Below the pieces are notes generated by a model that searched no databases, was not told the DNA's origin, and worked only from the letters and a program-made list of their open reading frames with translations. A program made the translations under genes and the position numbers. Positions 32,896 to 44,513 of a stretch of 64,000 bases of DNA are shown here, in pieces. The stretch is from assembly GCA_001465935.1 (NCBI GenBank), contig LNKV01000052.1, forward strand, positions 174,685 to 238,684, in the 5' to 3' direction. Positions within the stretch are counted from its first letter, which is position 1. Each line of letters starts with the position of its first letter. The DNA comes from Clarireedia homoeocarpa. Taxonomy: Eukaryota; Ascomycota; Leotiomycetes; Helotiales; Rutstroemiaceae.

Positions 32896-34048
32896 CTATA
32901 TTTGATTTGCGGTGCCACTGCTTCTAGCTGAACATAGCATATAAACGGTGTTAGAATCGAGGAGGCTGACGGAGATAAGAACTTGTTCTAACTTTGGGTT
33001 AAGGAAAACTTCTTTCTTAACATATATAACGATTGCACATACTTGTTTTAATTCGTTTAGAGAGCAAAAGGAACTGATCTTCAGGAAGTTCGATGCTTCT
33101 GGGGACCACAACGTAGGTGTACGTAGAGTGATTTCGCTAGTGGTAGATTCAAGCCCTTCAGTTAATACCCCTTTCTGCATCATTTCCAATGCTAACAGGC
33201 CTAAAATTCTGGCTACTGTGAACCCAGTCTCTTGAAAATGCCCAACCCATGCTAACTTCATTGGCTTTGTTATCACTACAAGTTGTGATTGAAATGACTT
33301 GCCTATTTTTACACATCCATCGGATGTGAACATAATGTTTGATGTATCTAATGTATTGAATGAATAACCATGCGTTGCTAGGTACTGCATACCGGTATAT
33401 ATCTAGAACATGAGTTCCGAGTTATGAGCCACACTGGGGGGTCAACTATACCTGATAACATATATTGGATATATGGATTTCTTCCAAATCGATAGGTATC
33501 GCGATTATCTGTTTGAGGGAAACCTGGGCATACTCTGACACAATCACCGTCTTCCCATCGAATTTATAGACCTCAAGCAACTTTAGAAGATTTCGGTGAT
33601 GGCATTCTAGAATTTCATTGAAAGGTAAAGGACGAGTAACTTCCTTCAATGTCACTATACGGGTTGGCGATGACAATGTGTATGCCACCTTGACTCTGTT
33701 GTGTCGATCAATTCCTCGAAGTATCTTGTATTTGGTATACGGGTTTTGTTGCAGGTTTATCTCGGTGTTCAGAGATCGATACGAAGGAGCATCAGGTCTG
33801 TTAATGGCAAGAGGCAAACGAGGTGGGATATGATTCGTGGCTGGTTTCTTGTTGGTACTTACTAACTGGCTGGTGGAATGTAATGGTATAGGAAGATCTG
33901 AATCTGTTCCAGGGAAGAGGGTATACCTCTTACTATCGTTCTCTAATCTATCACTATTCGAATCGCTAAGTAGAGATGCCGTTGGTGTATAGATTGGCTC
34001 ATCATCACCAGGAAATCGAGTTAACCGCTTAGTAGCTTCGAAAGCCAT
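32896..34048 (-). CDS. Pseudokinase, copy B
   Basis: Exon 1 is 34048-33452 and exon 2 starts at 33402 (49-bp intron, same position as copy A). The protein differs from copy A at only two residues in exon 1 (Lys to Arg, Val to Ile); the exon 2 translation is identical. The beta-3 Lys is kept, while HRD and DFG are lost as in copy A (FNTLDTSN, IGK). Near-identity over 1.15 kb contrasts with the more diverged chitinases and suggests recent conversion or selection. Divergent from the DUF3723 gene at 34245. Confidence 0.75.
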
Positions 34049-34244
34049 TATGATGTTGGTATTTCTATCTCTAAATGTTACAGAATGAAAAGCCTTGATA
34101 TTTATTATAAAGAAAGACCTTGTATATAAATAGGGCCCTCAGAATTGTGGAGGCCACACTTTGTACTATTTTTAGATATGTAAGGTAAAAAAAGTATATT
34201 AAAGCTCTTAGGTGCTTACTTCAACAGCAAATAAATATCCAAAA
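34049..34244. promoter_or_regulatory. Bidirectional promoter, copy B
   Basis: A 196-bp spacer between divergent starts, largely conserved with 7164-7355 including the AGAATTGTG..GGCC(T/A)CAC block. Sequence conservation of non-coding DNA between arms fits a functional shared promoter, but recent conversion could explain it too. Confidence 0.5.
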
Positions 34245-36619
34245 ATGAATTCACTTGGCCTTCGGTTGTTAGCATCACTGGAAAAAGATCTTGCGGAGAA
34301 GAAAGCTCTGCACTTTAGAGGTACAGCAAAAGTTCGAACTACACAACTAAAATTTCTGGATCCTATTCGTCCTGTTGATCAAAAGATAGTGGATTCATTA
34401 ATACGGGACTTCGGTGCGGAAGGTTGTCTTCAGCATGAGAAAGACTGCAGTGTTCCAGCGATAGTAGCTGATATTGACTATCAGCAGATATTATCACATC
34501 TCTCTCTGAACGAAGAAGATTTTAAAACCAAATCAATCCTACAACCTACTTCATATAACATACCTTTACATATAAATTTGAACTGCCTGCATGGACAACA
34601 TCGAATCTTGGCAGCGAATAGCTATCTTCCTTCCGGCGACCGATGGTGGCTAGTAGATTTGTTTAGCCCTGGTATGTATCTACAGTACACTTATCTACGA
34701 CATTACTAACGCGGAGCAGCACTCGATGAAAGGGTACAACAAGTATTGAAAGAAGGTTATTCGTATTCAACAAATTACTCGGGTGGCGAAATATTCCGGC
34801 AAATCAGACTTTGTCAGTTCAATGGTGATAAAATTGGAGAAGATAGATGGCGAGCTAGGTTGAGTCCTAACCAGGATCGAGACCTTAATAAGCTTCTCAA
34901 GAGACGGTTGCTTATTCAAGCCCTTGATTCTATTCTACCATTCCGGGGGCTGTGGAGCGCATTTCACTTAGGATCAATGGATATATTTTTATCTATTCGA
35001 TGTGATGAGGTAACTCTAAGCAACAATCTTGCGAAATATAACACTGATTGATGTAGGAAATTGCTCATTATATCGAAGTAATTCGAAAGACCTGGAGCAA
35101 GATTGTGAGTAACGATGCGACTTTGATGGAGAAGTTAGATGAGGACACGGTAAAATCGATCGAATTACGTGTACCAGCAGTGTCGAGACTAGACGCCGAA
35201 TTTGTGAAAGAGCAAATGAAGACCAAAGCTCTCTTCAGACATACTGCTGACACAGTTCTTCGCAGAAACATCGAACATGAGGTTCTGGAGCTTGATTATT
35301 TGATCCCGAGTATCTTCACTCTTTTCAAGGATCTCAGATTTTTGGAACCTGTTTCTAAGGCTATCAGAGCGATTCTTCCAGAGCCCGATGATAAAAAAAG
35401 GACTTTGAGGGAGAGTCTACGTTTTCTTTACGTAGCTTCTACCAGTGATGGAAGGTCTATCGATATTCAGGATAGTGAGATGTCATTTTCTACGATACTT
35501 GGATCATTTGATTCCACCTTCGATCTTGCTATTCGCCAGTTATATCTCTGCGCAATGAGATATTTCACCGATCCCTCGAATCTTTCTTCAAAGAAGAACA
35601 TGAATCCAATCCGCCAAACCATCAATGCACCCAAGCGATTGCTAGGTTTCAGGCTCTTGAATCTAAGCCGTCGATTAGGTTTCCAGACTTTACATATTCC
35701 GGAAGCTCTAGAAGATCCCACTGAGAGGTTACTGAATGATATGTTGAACACACTCCCAAAAGAGATATTTAGATTCCAAGGAAGCCCTCCAACGAGCCTG
35801 ATCGAAGCTTTCACAGAGTATCTTTCGAGCTCCACGATAGTCACTAACAGAAAGATCGCCCCAAGTATAACCTCTGTGGGCGTTGGGGAGCCACTTCCTA
35901 GGCGATGTGGTCGAGCCTGCGTTACTACCTCGGAGGATCGTGTACATCTATTTTTAAGAACCATGCATCGTCAATTAGGCGAATATGGAAGCGACGGGTT
36001 AGATATTAGCTCTTTCTTTGTGAAACGCTGTATATATCTTGCTTTCTTTGGTTATGTCCATATTTTCGACGAAGATACAGGTAACATAAGTTCTGGTACA
36101 ATGCCAGTAATTGCTGATAGGGTTATTCTAGATGAGCCAGGCATAGGGCCAGAAAGTGATAGGACAATACACAACACCGAACCAGTTCCAGAAGAACTGG
36201 TACTACAAAAAGAGGGTGACCGCTCAACACACAATACAGAACCGGGGGTATCGATGCAATCGGCTCCAGAAAGACGACAAGAGCAACCCTTGGCCAATCC
36301 AACCTTGCAGGTTGATTTTATTGATGTGCATATGAAGCTTTTTGGGAAGGTGTTGTTCACCAAGGAACTTGTCAATGGAGCAGCTAAACATTTTGCTGAG
36401 GACAACTATTCACTAATGGATGAGTTTGGAAAGTACTGGACATGGGAGGAGTGCTATGATCATCTAGTTGATATAGAGAAAAAAACTATTATACTAGTTG
36501 AATCGAGTAGCCAAAAACGTCGAAGGTTGGGGGAAAACTCGGCAGATCATACTGTCGTAAGTGAAGAATATGATAGTGAAGAATTGATACGAAATCAATT
36601 GATGGGTACAATGTTTTAA
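34245..36619 (+). CDS. DUF3723 family protein, copy B
   Basis: Exons 34245-34671, 34720-35009 and 35057-36619 give 759 residues. The ATG at 34245 matches the copy A start; the more upstream in-frame ATG (34212) is not shared. It has the same hallmarks as copy A: GCLQHEKDCSVPAIV, NCLHGQHRILAA, DSILPFRGLWSAFHLGS, and a C-terminal WTWEECYDHLVDIEKK. The acidic NTEP segment is longer and more diverged, and the C-terminal tail (EEYDSEELIRNQ region) is kept, unlike in copy A. It probably represents the full-length version. On the same strand as the chitinase 638 bp downstream. Confidence 0.87.
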
Positions 36620-36675
36620 GATAGTACCTAAGACTACAATGTACATTAAAATATATAGGTAACGCTTCTAAGTAA

Positions 36676-37095
36676 GGTACTAAAAGGAAAAGTTACTTAA
36701 GCTTTTGGAAGTACATCTATTCTTTAAAGTACTCTCTTAAGAAAAGGTACCTATTAATAGAAAGATACATTTATATTCACAGGTGACTAAAGAAGAATGT
36801 ACCTTGTACTTACTAGGTACTAAAAGGAAAAGTTACTTAAGCTTTTGGAAGTACATCTATTCTTTAAAGTACTCTCTTAAGAAAAGGTACCTATTAATAG
36901 AAAGATACATTTATATTCACAGGTGACTAAAGAAGAATGTACCTTGTACTTACTAGGTACTAAAAGGAAAAGTTACTTAAGCTTTTGGAAGTACATCTAT
37001 TCTTTAAAGTACTCTCTTAAGAAAAGGTACCTATTAATAGAAAGATACATTTATATTCACAGGTGACTAAAGAAGAATGTACCTTGTATTTACTA
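36676..37095. repeat. Three tandem copies of a 140-bp unit
   Basis: Units begin at 36676, 36816 and 36956 (each GGTACTAAAAGGAAAAG...) and are almost identical to each other, differing by about one base. Each contains several GGTAC-centred short repeats. It sits in the DUF3723-chitinase spacer, i.e. the presumed chitinase promoter. Confidence 0.95.
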
Positions 37096-37256
37096 GGTAC
37101 ACAGTCCTCAAAATGCCAGTACAATAGCTATCCTATCTAAATTCTAAAAATAGAAAAATGCTGCCTTTCATTTTTGTTCAGTTGGATTATAAAGTCCCCG
37201 ACCTATCCTTTTTTTTCTTTATCAATAATTTTCTTCCAAGGCATACAAGATTAAAT

Positions 37257-39246
37257 ATGAAATTACAGAACTTGTTACTTATTTATTTCATATGTTATTT
37301 TATAGTGCTAGGAGCTGCCATTAATGGATATCGAAATGCTGTCTACTTTGTTAACTGGTTAAGTTTCTTTAATCTAATATCCAATCTCTACTGACCTTTC
37401 CATAGGGCAATTTACGGCAGACATTTTTTCCCTCAAGACTTACCTGCTGCTAATCTTACACATGTGCTTTATGCTTTTGCAAATATTGATGCTAACTCGG
37501 GTGCTGTGTAAGCTCTCTTATTCCTTCGTGAATGGCTGCATTTCTCACCAGGGTACCAGATTTCTATCCGACGACTATGCAGATATCAATGGACGTTTTG
37601 TGAGCAATGTTTCAACAAGCTCTGATCAAAATTTGTACGGTTGTTTCCAACAGCTATATGTCCTCAAAAAGCAGAATCGAAACCTCAAAGTGCTGTTGTC
37701 GATCGGAGGCTGGACGTACTCTAGTAATTTCGCTAGAAGTGTCTCTACCATATCTGGTCGACAAACTTTTGCGCTATCAGCTGTTTCGCTAGTACAGAAT
37801 CTTGGCCTAGATGGCCTCGATATCGATTGGGAGTATCCCGAAAACGAAGAAGATGCAACTAATTATGTGCTTTTACTTCAAGAAATTAGGGATGTTCTCG
37901 ACCAGTATGGCGACTCATTGCTTCCACCATACCATTTCTTGCTTACTGTTGCAGCACCGGCTGGTCCGAGTATATACAAAATCTGGCAGCTCTCGGAGAT
38001 GAACCAATACGTAGACTTTTGGAACCTTATGGCTTATGATTACTCCGGACCTTGGAGTACCGCGACAGCACACCAAGCGAATTTGTCCCCAGCCGGTAAC
38101 AGCTCTACCCCCTTCGACACTGTATCATCTGTAACATACTACACTGCTCAAGGAATAGCATCAGATAAGATCGTCTTGGGTATACCTATCTATGGACGGT
38201 CATTCAAGGATACGAATGGTTTAGGAGAACTATTCCATGGAGTTGGTCAGGGTACATGGTCAGCAGGAGTTTACGACTACAAGACATTGCCGTTAGAGGG
38301 AGCTGTAGAAATATATGATGATGATATCGGTGCTAGTTATAGTTGGGATGGATCAAACCGCGAGCTTGTTAGTTACGATAATCCTGCAGTTGTAAAGCAG
38401 AAAGCTCTCTGGATACAGACTATGAACCTTGGTGGGGCAATGTGGTGGGAGAGTAGCGCTGATGCACAAGGGTCGCGAAGTCTTATTGGAAGTTTTTTCA
38501 ATGTACTTGGGGACAATATCGAAAATGTGACAAATCAGCTTTCATACCCAAACGCCTCCTATACCAATCTAAGGAGCAGTATGCCTGGCATTTCTACTCT
38601 TCCACGATCTCAAACACTATCATGGAATTCAGTAGGCTCTTCGCCGTCAGGTAGCCCTTCGATCCTTCCGATTTACAGCGTAGGTAGTGCTATGGTATCT
38701 TCGAACCCAACGAAAACCCGTTCCAGTTTAATGGGTGTATCCACGTCGTCCAGGTCATTGAACCCTTCCACTATTCTGTCTGGAAGCGGAACTAGCTCTT
38801 TAGTCTCCTCAAACTCAATAGAGTCCCAACTAAGCAGTCCATGTTCTTCAACTCAAATACCGGACAAAACTACATTATCTATTGCAACATCCGAAAAAGA
38901 AAGTTCAGCTAGTCTGAAGACGAAAGCAACATTACCTACCACCTCTTTATCTTGGTTGCCGACCGTTACAATATGGACAACAGTATCTTCAACTTCAGTA
39001 ACGGTAACAACGGCACCCTGCGTATTGTCGACCGCTGATCCGGGATGTTGCGTGTTTGCTACCATTTCGGATGTGCCTTTGTGTATTTGTGGACAGACAT
39101 ATGTCGGGATTGTGGTATATGTCTCTTCCGATGATAAATCAAAAACGACCTCCTTCCATTGCGGAACGATAGCAGCGACAGCTATACCCAGTGGCTTCAC
39201 CCAAGTGCCATTTAGTACAGGAATAAAAATACCGGCTAGCTTCTAG
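37257..39246 (+). CDS. GH18 chitinase, copy B
   Basis: Exons 37257-37357, 37406-37507 and 37560-39246 give 629 residues. The second acceptor (GTACCAG, not the earlier CACCAG) was chosen because it alone keeps the conserved FLSDDYADING frame. A signal peptide (LLLIYFICYFIVLGAA) is followed by YFVNW, SIGGW with W119 intact, DGLDIDWE (D152-E159), MAYDY and MWWESS, so all GH18 essentials are present. The Ser/Thr-rich linker and Cys-containing tail are as in copy A. Predicted secreted chitinase acting on own or foreign cell wall. Copy B is the one expected to be fully active. Confidence 0.93.
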
Positions 39247-40176
39247 ATGAGTATCCCTAGGAGAAATGGACAGGCTCCAACAAGAAATTTATATAAATCA
39301 GCGCTAAGGAAAACAGCTATAGATAGCACAAAATCGATCATAGATAGATATTTAATGGTCAAATAAATCCTAAGAAATCGATGCTGTGGCGCTGCGCATC
39401 AGTCATCTATCTGATCATGCTTGAGCTTGGTGGAGTATTGCACCTGAATAGCTATTACAGTCCGGGAGGAAAGTGCGTCATGAATTTTTTCCCATGAGCA
39501 ACCTCGATGTTTGAGTTTGAGTAAAGTCCTGTTTCAATCTGGTGTCTATCGAATTCGCTATTTCTTTCGACGGCAGCGTGGTCCTACTACAGCAACTGAG
39601 CCAGTACCGCGTGTGGTAGCATACGAACACGTGATCTATACCCAAGTTCCACAAAGCACACAAACGCCAGCTTCCCACTGGACCATACAGTAGAGGACAG
39701 TGTTTTCAGTATTGTAAATAGCATAAATTAGTGCAGTTTGAGAGTATTTCAAACGTACGGAAGTACGTCTAAGAGGTCACAAAACGTACGGCACATAGTG
39801 CGTAAAAAGGGCCGTATCTTGGCAGTACACTATTTGAACATCAAGAAGTAGGATTTTGAGGATATACTTGATCGAGAATACGAGAGGACCCGAATATACC
39901 CGTGTATATGTGTTCATGATATCCTGATCACGATACGATATCTGTAGATATATCTTGTTAAGTTATTCATCTAAATGGGTAACTGCACGAAATCCTCCTG
40001 GTTCCCTCTCTTCTCGTTTTTGATTGTGGAACTCAAGAGTTCTCGAGTCACATGTTTATTATTCACAACAGCATGTGACTTAGCGTCAATTGGGTTTCGA
40101 GCGATTATAAGAACTCCCCAGATCCATATCCTCTCTCTACTTCACTTTTACTTCCTTTTCTTCGGCCAGAATTCAC
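39247..40176. other. 930-bp intergenic stretch
   Basis: No gene supported. AAACGTACGG occurs twice near 39756 and 39782. Lies outside the inverted repeat. Confidence 0.4.
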
Positions 40177-41004
40177 TTGTCTGCACGTAGCCGTGTGGAA
40201 AAAACTCTCCACCAATCACAAACTCCGATTACCTTTGAAAGAAGAAAATGGCAGAGGCAAATGCAGGCAACAACCAGTATGCACAAGCACCCTGTTGCTT
40301 TGGTATATAGAAACTGGAAACTGACATCTCATATCCGTAGGCTGGTCCCAATCAATATTCATGACTCTGACTCTGAAGACGACATCGTAGAACTCATCAC
40401 CCCTGGTGCACATAGGCAGCAGCAGCAACAGCAACAACATGCTCGGGAAACACGAGCTCAGAGTGTTCAGAGAAACTTTCGCGAGCACCATCCCCTCTGG
40501 TATCACGCCCAGAGTCTTCTTAGAGTTCGCCGTGGTGTGCCGATCATGCTTGCGACCGAAAATCGACTCCGTCCGTTTTGTCTCCATGATGAGCAGTGGG
40601 GTATAGTCGATCTTGTACGTCGAAACATCCCATACGTCGATCGTGCAGCTCTCAACGCCGATACGCTTTCCGCTGGAATCCGATATCGCACCGACGCTCT
40701 TCTTATTCAGGCCGCAGGAGAGGCCCTTGATAACCCCTGCTCCGCCTGTCGCCGCCGTAGTCCTACACGTCCCTTTCCTCGCTGCATTGTTCTGATGGGG
40801 TATTTCCAAGGTGTCTGCGGAAATTGCCGCTGGCGTAATTCGCGCAGTGGTTGTGGGAACCCGCATCGATATGACGGCGAGCTTATCCAGATTTCCGACT
40901 CCGACTCTGACTCCGACTCTCCTCCGCCTCCGTCACAACGCGCTCCGCACCTGAATCGTGGGAATCGTCGTTATGAGCCGTACAGTCTAATCAGACGCCG
41001 TTAA
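40177..41004 (+). CDS. DUF3716 zinc-knuckle-like protein, 275 aa
   Basis: The C-terminal third has the DUF3716 signature: NPCSACRRRSPTRPFPRCIV, then GVCGNCRWRNSRSGCGN. Six cysteines in two CxxC pairs plus two singles suggest a metal-binding module of unknown role. A CAG-encoded polyglutamine run lies near residue 80, and acidic DSDSED and DSDSDSD stretches flank the core. The start is uncertain: 40177 is the longest frame, while Met codons at 40261 and 40279 are alternatives. It is more GC-rich than its surroundings. Confidence 0.7.
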   Translation: MSARSRVEKTLHQSQTPITFERRKWQRQMQATTSMHKHPVALVYRNWKLTSHIRRLVPINIHDSDSEDDIVELITPGAHRQQQQQQQHARETRAQSVQRNFREHHPLWYHAQSLLRVRRGVPIMLATENRLRPFCLHDEQWGIVDLVRRNIPYVDRAALNADTLSAGIRYRTDALLIQAAGEALDNPCSACRRRSPTRPFPRCIVLMGYFQGVCGNCRWRNSRSGCGNPHRYDGELIQISDSDSDSDSPPPPSQRAPHLNRGNRRYEPYSLIRRR

Positions 41005-41274
41005 ATTTCTTAGGTCAGCCTGGTCCTTCGGTTGGTCTGTTGGGTGGAAAGGCTTGCTCTCGTGGTGGTGGACGAGAGCAATGAAGTTTCTCTTCTCTTC
41101 TCGAGTTGAACGAAAAGTATTTTGTTTCCGCTACTCTTTATGTTCTCTTGTTTCTTGTATGATAATCTTGATACCCTTAACGCAGTTACGAAATGAAATG
41201 AATTAGTAGGAACCGTAACTGTACGGTTTTGCGGGGACATTCTCGGCTTTTCTCTCGCAATATAGTCTTATCTA

Positions 41275-41470
41275 CTATATGTGAGTGTTAATGGGCAGTG
41301 AAAGAAGCCTTCGCTGTTCTCTAGGTCGCGTATCATCATCGCTCTTATTATCCCTCTCAACATCAGTTTCGGGAAGATATCGCCGCTTTCTACATCCCTG
41401 TAGCTCATTATTTCCTCCCTCGCGAGTAGTCAAAGGATGCGATAGCTCGTCTCCTAGTCCATCCCCTCTT
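41275..41470 (-). pseudogene. Fragment of a SANT/Myb-family gene
   Basis: Minus-strand translation contains RKRRYLPETDVERD and TRPREQRRLLSLPIN, clearly related to RKRRYLSETEIDND and TKQRRTRSLSIN in the complete gene at 49822-51413. The frame stops at 41275. No DNA-binding domain remains. It is a third dispersed copy of this family in the window. Confidence 0.6.
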
Positions 41471-41501
41471 CGCCACTTCCATCTACCCTGGTTTGGTACA
41501 T

Positions 41502-42467
41502 CTAAAGAACATAATCAAGTCGTCGTCTTTTCCGTCTTCGATCACGACAGGCATAATACCACTCCATTGTGATTCGCCATATCAATAACAAAAACAATAT
41601 GATTGCGATCCCACAAAGTAGAGCTGCTGCTACAATGCTAGTGAATCGACTTAGTTCCCAGATACTTCGCCACGGAGCGCTGCTAAGGGATTCCACCGTC
41701 ATTTCCAATTGCAAAGCATTTAAGATAATGGACAATATTCCAAGAATGAAGAGTATAGGACCATAAAACCGCGTAAAATATGCACCATATTGGCCGTGGA
41801 TCTTATGGAAGGTGCTCTTTCCAAGAATAATTTTAATGTAAAAATTCAATCTCGAAAGGCGTATCTCTCCAAAAGCATAACGTCCCGTAACATCAATGTC
41901 ATGAATTTTCCGGAGATCAGAAGCAAATTTAGAGAAAGACTCCCACGTTGTTCCTTCTGGTAATAACTTCTTCTCCATGGCAATATTGAAATCAGACTCA
42001 TAACACACCAGATATCGATATGTGCGTAGGAATCCGAGTGCTGAACGTCTAATAATCTCTCTTTCCTGGCCAAGTGTTGAAGCCGGCGATATCAGATAGA
42101 TGTTCCAGAAGTCAAAGGACAGTAAATACTTGGGCAGAGGTTTGATAAAAATTCTGTCATAGTACCAGACCAGATGAAGTTCGGGATTCTCCGAGATAAC
42201 GATATTGCGTAGCTTGACAGCCTGATGATGGAGGGGTCCAATGTGTGCGCTTGATTGGGTCGACATCCACCATAAACGAGGTGACATTTTTTCTAGTATT
42301 GGTGTGCGGAGATCTTTGGATATAAAAGTTGCCAACTCTGTGGTATCCTGAAGCAAAATTTGAGGATACCCAGGTAGTTGTTGAGCTTCATCCGAGCTAG
42401 GCAATCTTTTATACAATTCGTGCTCTTTCGCGAAGGGGCATTTTAGCGATATCGAACTGATATTCAT
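41502..42467 (-). CDS. DUF6601-like membrane protein
   Basis: 321 residues from MNISSISLKCPF; an upstream in-frame ATG at 42587 adds 40 residues lacking character. Blocks recognisable for this fungal family: PRLWWMSTQSSAHIGPLH, LHLVWYYDRIFIKPLPKYL, FLRTYRYLVCYESDF, GRYAFGEIRLSRLNF and HGQYGAYFTRFYGP. The C-terminus has two hydrophobic helices (LFILGILSIIL; AAALLCGIAIILFLLL) and ends in an Arg-rich cytosolic tail. Function unknown. It diverges from the SesB-type gene at 42871. Confidence 0.75.
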   Translation of the reverse strand: MNISSISLKCPFAKEHELYKRLPSSDEAQQLPGYPQILLQDTTELATFISKDLRTPILEKMSPRLWWMSTQSSAHIGPLHHQAVKLRNIVISENPELHLVWYYDRIFIKPLPKYLLSFDFWNIYLISPASTLGQEREIIRRSALGFLRTYRYLVCYESDFNIAMEKKLLPEGTTWESFSKFASDLRKIHDIDVTGRYAFGEIRLSRLNFYIKIILGKSTFHKIHGQYGAYFTRFYGPILFILGILSIILNALQLEMTVESLSSAPWRSIWELSRFTSIVAAALLCGIAIILFLLLIWRITMEWYYACRDRRRKRRRLDYVL

Positions 42468-42870
42468 CTTGCTGGTCGTTTTATTGTTGCAGCTCAGCTT
42501 AGGGGAAAAGAAGAGGCGAGAAATTTTGGAGAAAGCAGGCAAATCGAATATATTGTATCTATGCTGAAAATGATCTTTCGTACACACGCCGAGTATATAT
42601 GCATCTGCGGCTCTGCTCCGACGTTATTATATCCAAAGTGTGCCAACGTGTCAACCTGGATGACAATCCACCAATCACATCGACTGAAAAACATGTAGGA
42701 TACAGCCTCAACACAGCCTTCTGCGACAAATCTTTCGGGGCATAAAATCTGCTTTTCTCCTGAGATATGCCAGTTTCTTTGTAGTTGCTCATCGTATTAC
42801 ATCTCGCACTATATTTTGCTAGTTACACATCCTAATCCAAAGGCGACCAAGCACAAGGAAAAGCGAAAAA

Positions 42871-44195
42871 ATGGAAACTTTGAAGATGCCTAGGCAGATT
42901 GATTCTCGGGATTTGGGACTTCAGGTACTTGTCGATTGCGAGAGCCCTGATGTTGAGTATGTATCATTGTGCCTTGCTCTTTAAATATTGACCTTTACAT
43001 AGTATAGTGGCTGTTCATGGACTTGGGGCTACACCATCGACGACCTGGACTAAAGCAGTTAAGCAACAGGAACGCGCAGAGCCGAAGAATATCAATTGGT
43101 ACAGCAATTTAATGATGCTCTTACCTACGACCGGGACCAAAGCACCTGTTCAGGAGGAGAAGCGTATCAATTGGCTCAGCGATCCAACGATGCTTCCAGC
43201 ACTTGTTACGAATGCGCGAATAATGACCTTCAATTATAATAGCAACTGGTACGGCGATGATGCTATCAAACTTCGCCTTGTTCATGTCGCGAATGATTTG
43301 AGTCGTGAGCTTGAGCGACAACGAAGGGTAAGATTAGATAAGCGTGCCCGACGCTGAACCTGTTTTAGTAAGGGCTACTACTAACGGTTTTCAGGATTGC
43401 CCTTCACGGCGACTAATATTCATTGGTCATTGCTTTGGTGGTCTGGTCATTGAAAAGGTATTTGATTTTATGTATGAGTTCTAAACCTTACAGTACTTGT
43501 CGCTGATTCCAGAAATTCAAGGCTCTGGTCAAACCGCAAATGTCGAAAATACTCGAGGCCACAATTGGAGTTGTATTACTTGGAACTCCGCACAATGGGA
43601 CCGATAAAGTTACCTCGGGTGAACTTTTGACAAGGATCATCCAGGCCGGTGCCGCGGGAGAAGCCACCTCATTAACTGCATTGAAAATTGACAATGAGAT
43701 GGTGTTGGACACAGTCAAAGAGTTTTCGATCGCAACTCGCAAAAATGGTATCGCAGTACATTGTTATTTTGAACAGAAAAGCTCAAAGGTATCCAAAATG
43801 TTCGGGGACAACTACAAGGTATGTATAGAATACCATTAATATTAAACAGGTATATTGATAGATTTTATTATTAACAGGATTTTATTGTTGATGAAGATTC
43901 GGCGAACTTGGATGGCTGTGAAAGCTATGGTCAACCGCTCGACCACTATGACCTTAACAAATTTTCTGACCCCAAGGACGGAAATTGGAGAAAGCTTTCT
44001 GGGGTAATTGCTGATCTTTGTATTAGTGCCAGGCAAGGCACTGAGGCACATGAGGATAGTCGAAGCAACTTGGAGCCTGAGGCAATAAGGCCACAGAATC
44101 TTACCCCACCAGATAGAGGTGTCGTCTTCTCTGGTAGTAACAATTCTGGTATGCAAGTAGGGAACAATTCTGGATCGATAACTTGGGGAAAATAA
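42871..44195 (+). CDS. sesB-like: SesB-type alpha/beta-hydrolase with a C-terminal amyloid signalling motif
   Basis: Exons 42871-42956, 43003-43327, 43395-43457, 43513-43818 and 43878-44195 give 365 residues. It is a lipase/serine-esterase fold of the SesB class: VAVHGLG (oxyanion region), nucleophile elbow GHCFGG, VVLLGTPHNG, and the family's late DEDSANLD and LDHYDLNKF blocks with the likely catalytic His. The elbow has Cys150 where Ser is expected. The last 25 residues carry FSGSNNSGMQVGNNSGSI, an RHIM-like prion-forming motif. The next gene, 318 bp downstream on the same strand, is an NLR with the matching motif. The inferred role is an execution effector in incompatibility or immune cell death, switched on by amyloid templating from the NLR. 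Confidence 0.87.
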
Positions 44196-44513
44196 ATAAT
44201 TAATTGTATACGATATTCATATAGAAGTTGAAGCATTATAATTTGTGTTTTGAGATCGTTTTTAATATAAACTCTAGATATTTTATTTGTTTTATCGCTC
44301 TCTTGCAATTAATAACTTTAATCTACAGCAATCAGGCTGAATTGTTTAGAGATACTACATTTAATTTATATACTTAGCTCTGAAAAGAACTCACGAGGCT
44401 ATAACTGAGAACATCATTCAGCATTTTATCATTCTATCTCTTCAGAAGTTTTTGATGAATATATAATAAGTATACAAGTCTATTATTACAACACCAAATC
44501 AGAAATACCGACA

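Larger units (their letters stand above)
32793..39246. repeat. Right arm of the inverted duplication
   Basis: Counterpart of 2417-8615 in reverse orientation, with the pseudokinase innermost and the chitinase outermost. It is longer than the left arm mainly because a 140-bp spacer unit is present three times. The region just inside it (31861-32792) has no gene. Confidence 0.95.

Noticed and set aside
2417..39246. Chitinases as killer-toxin (zymocin-like) alpha subunits
   Set aside because: No LysM or chitin-binding modules and no small hydrophobic toxin partner gene nearby.
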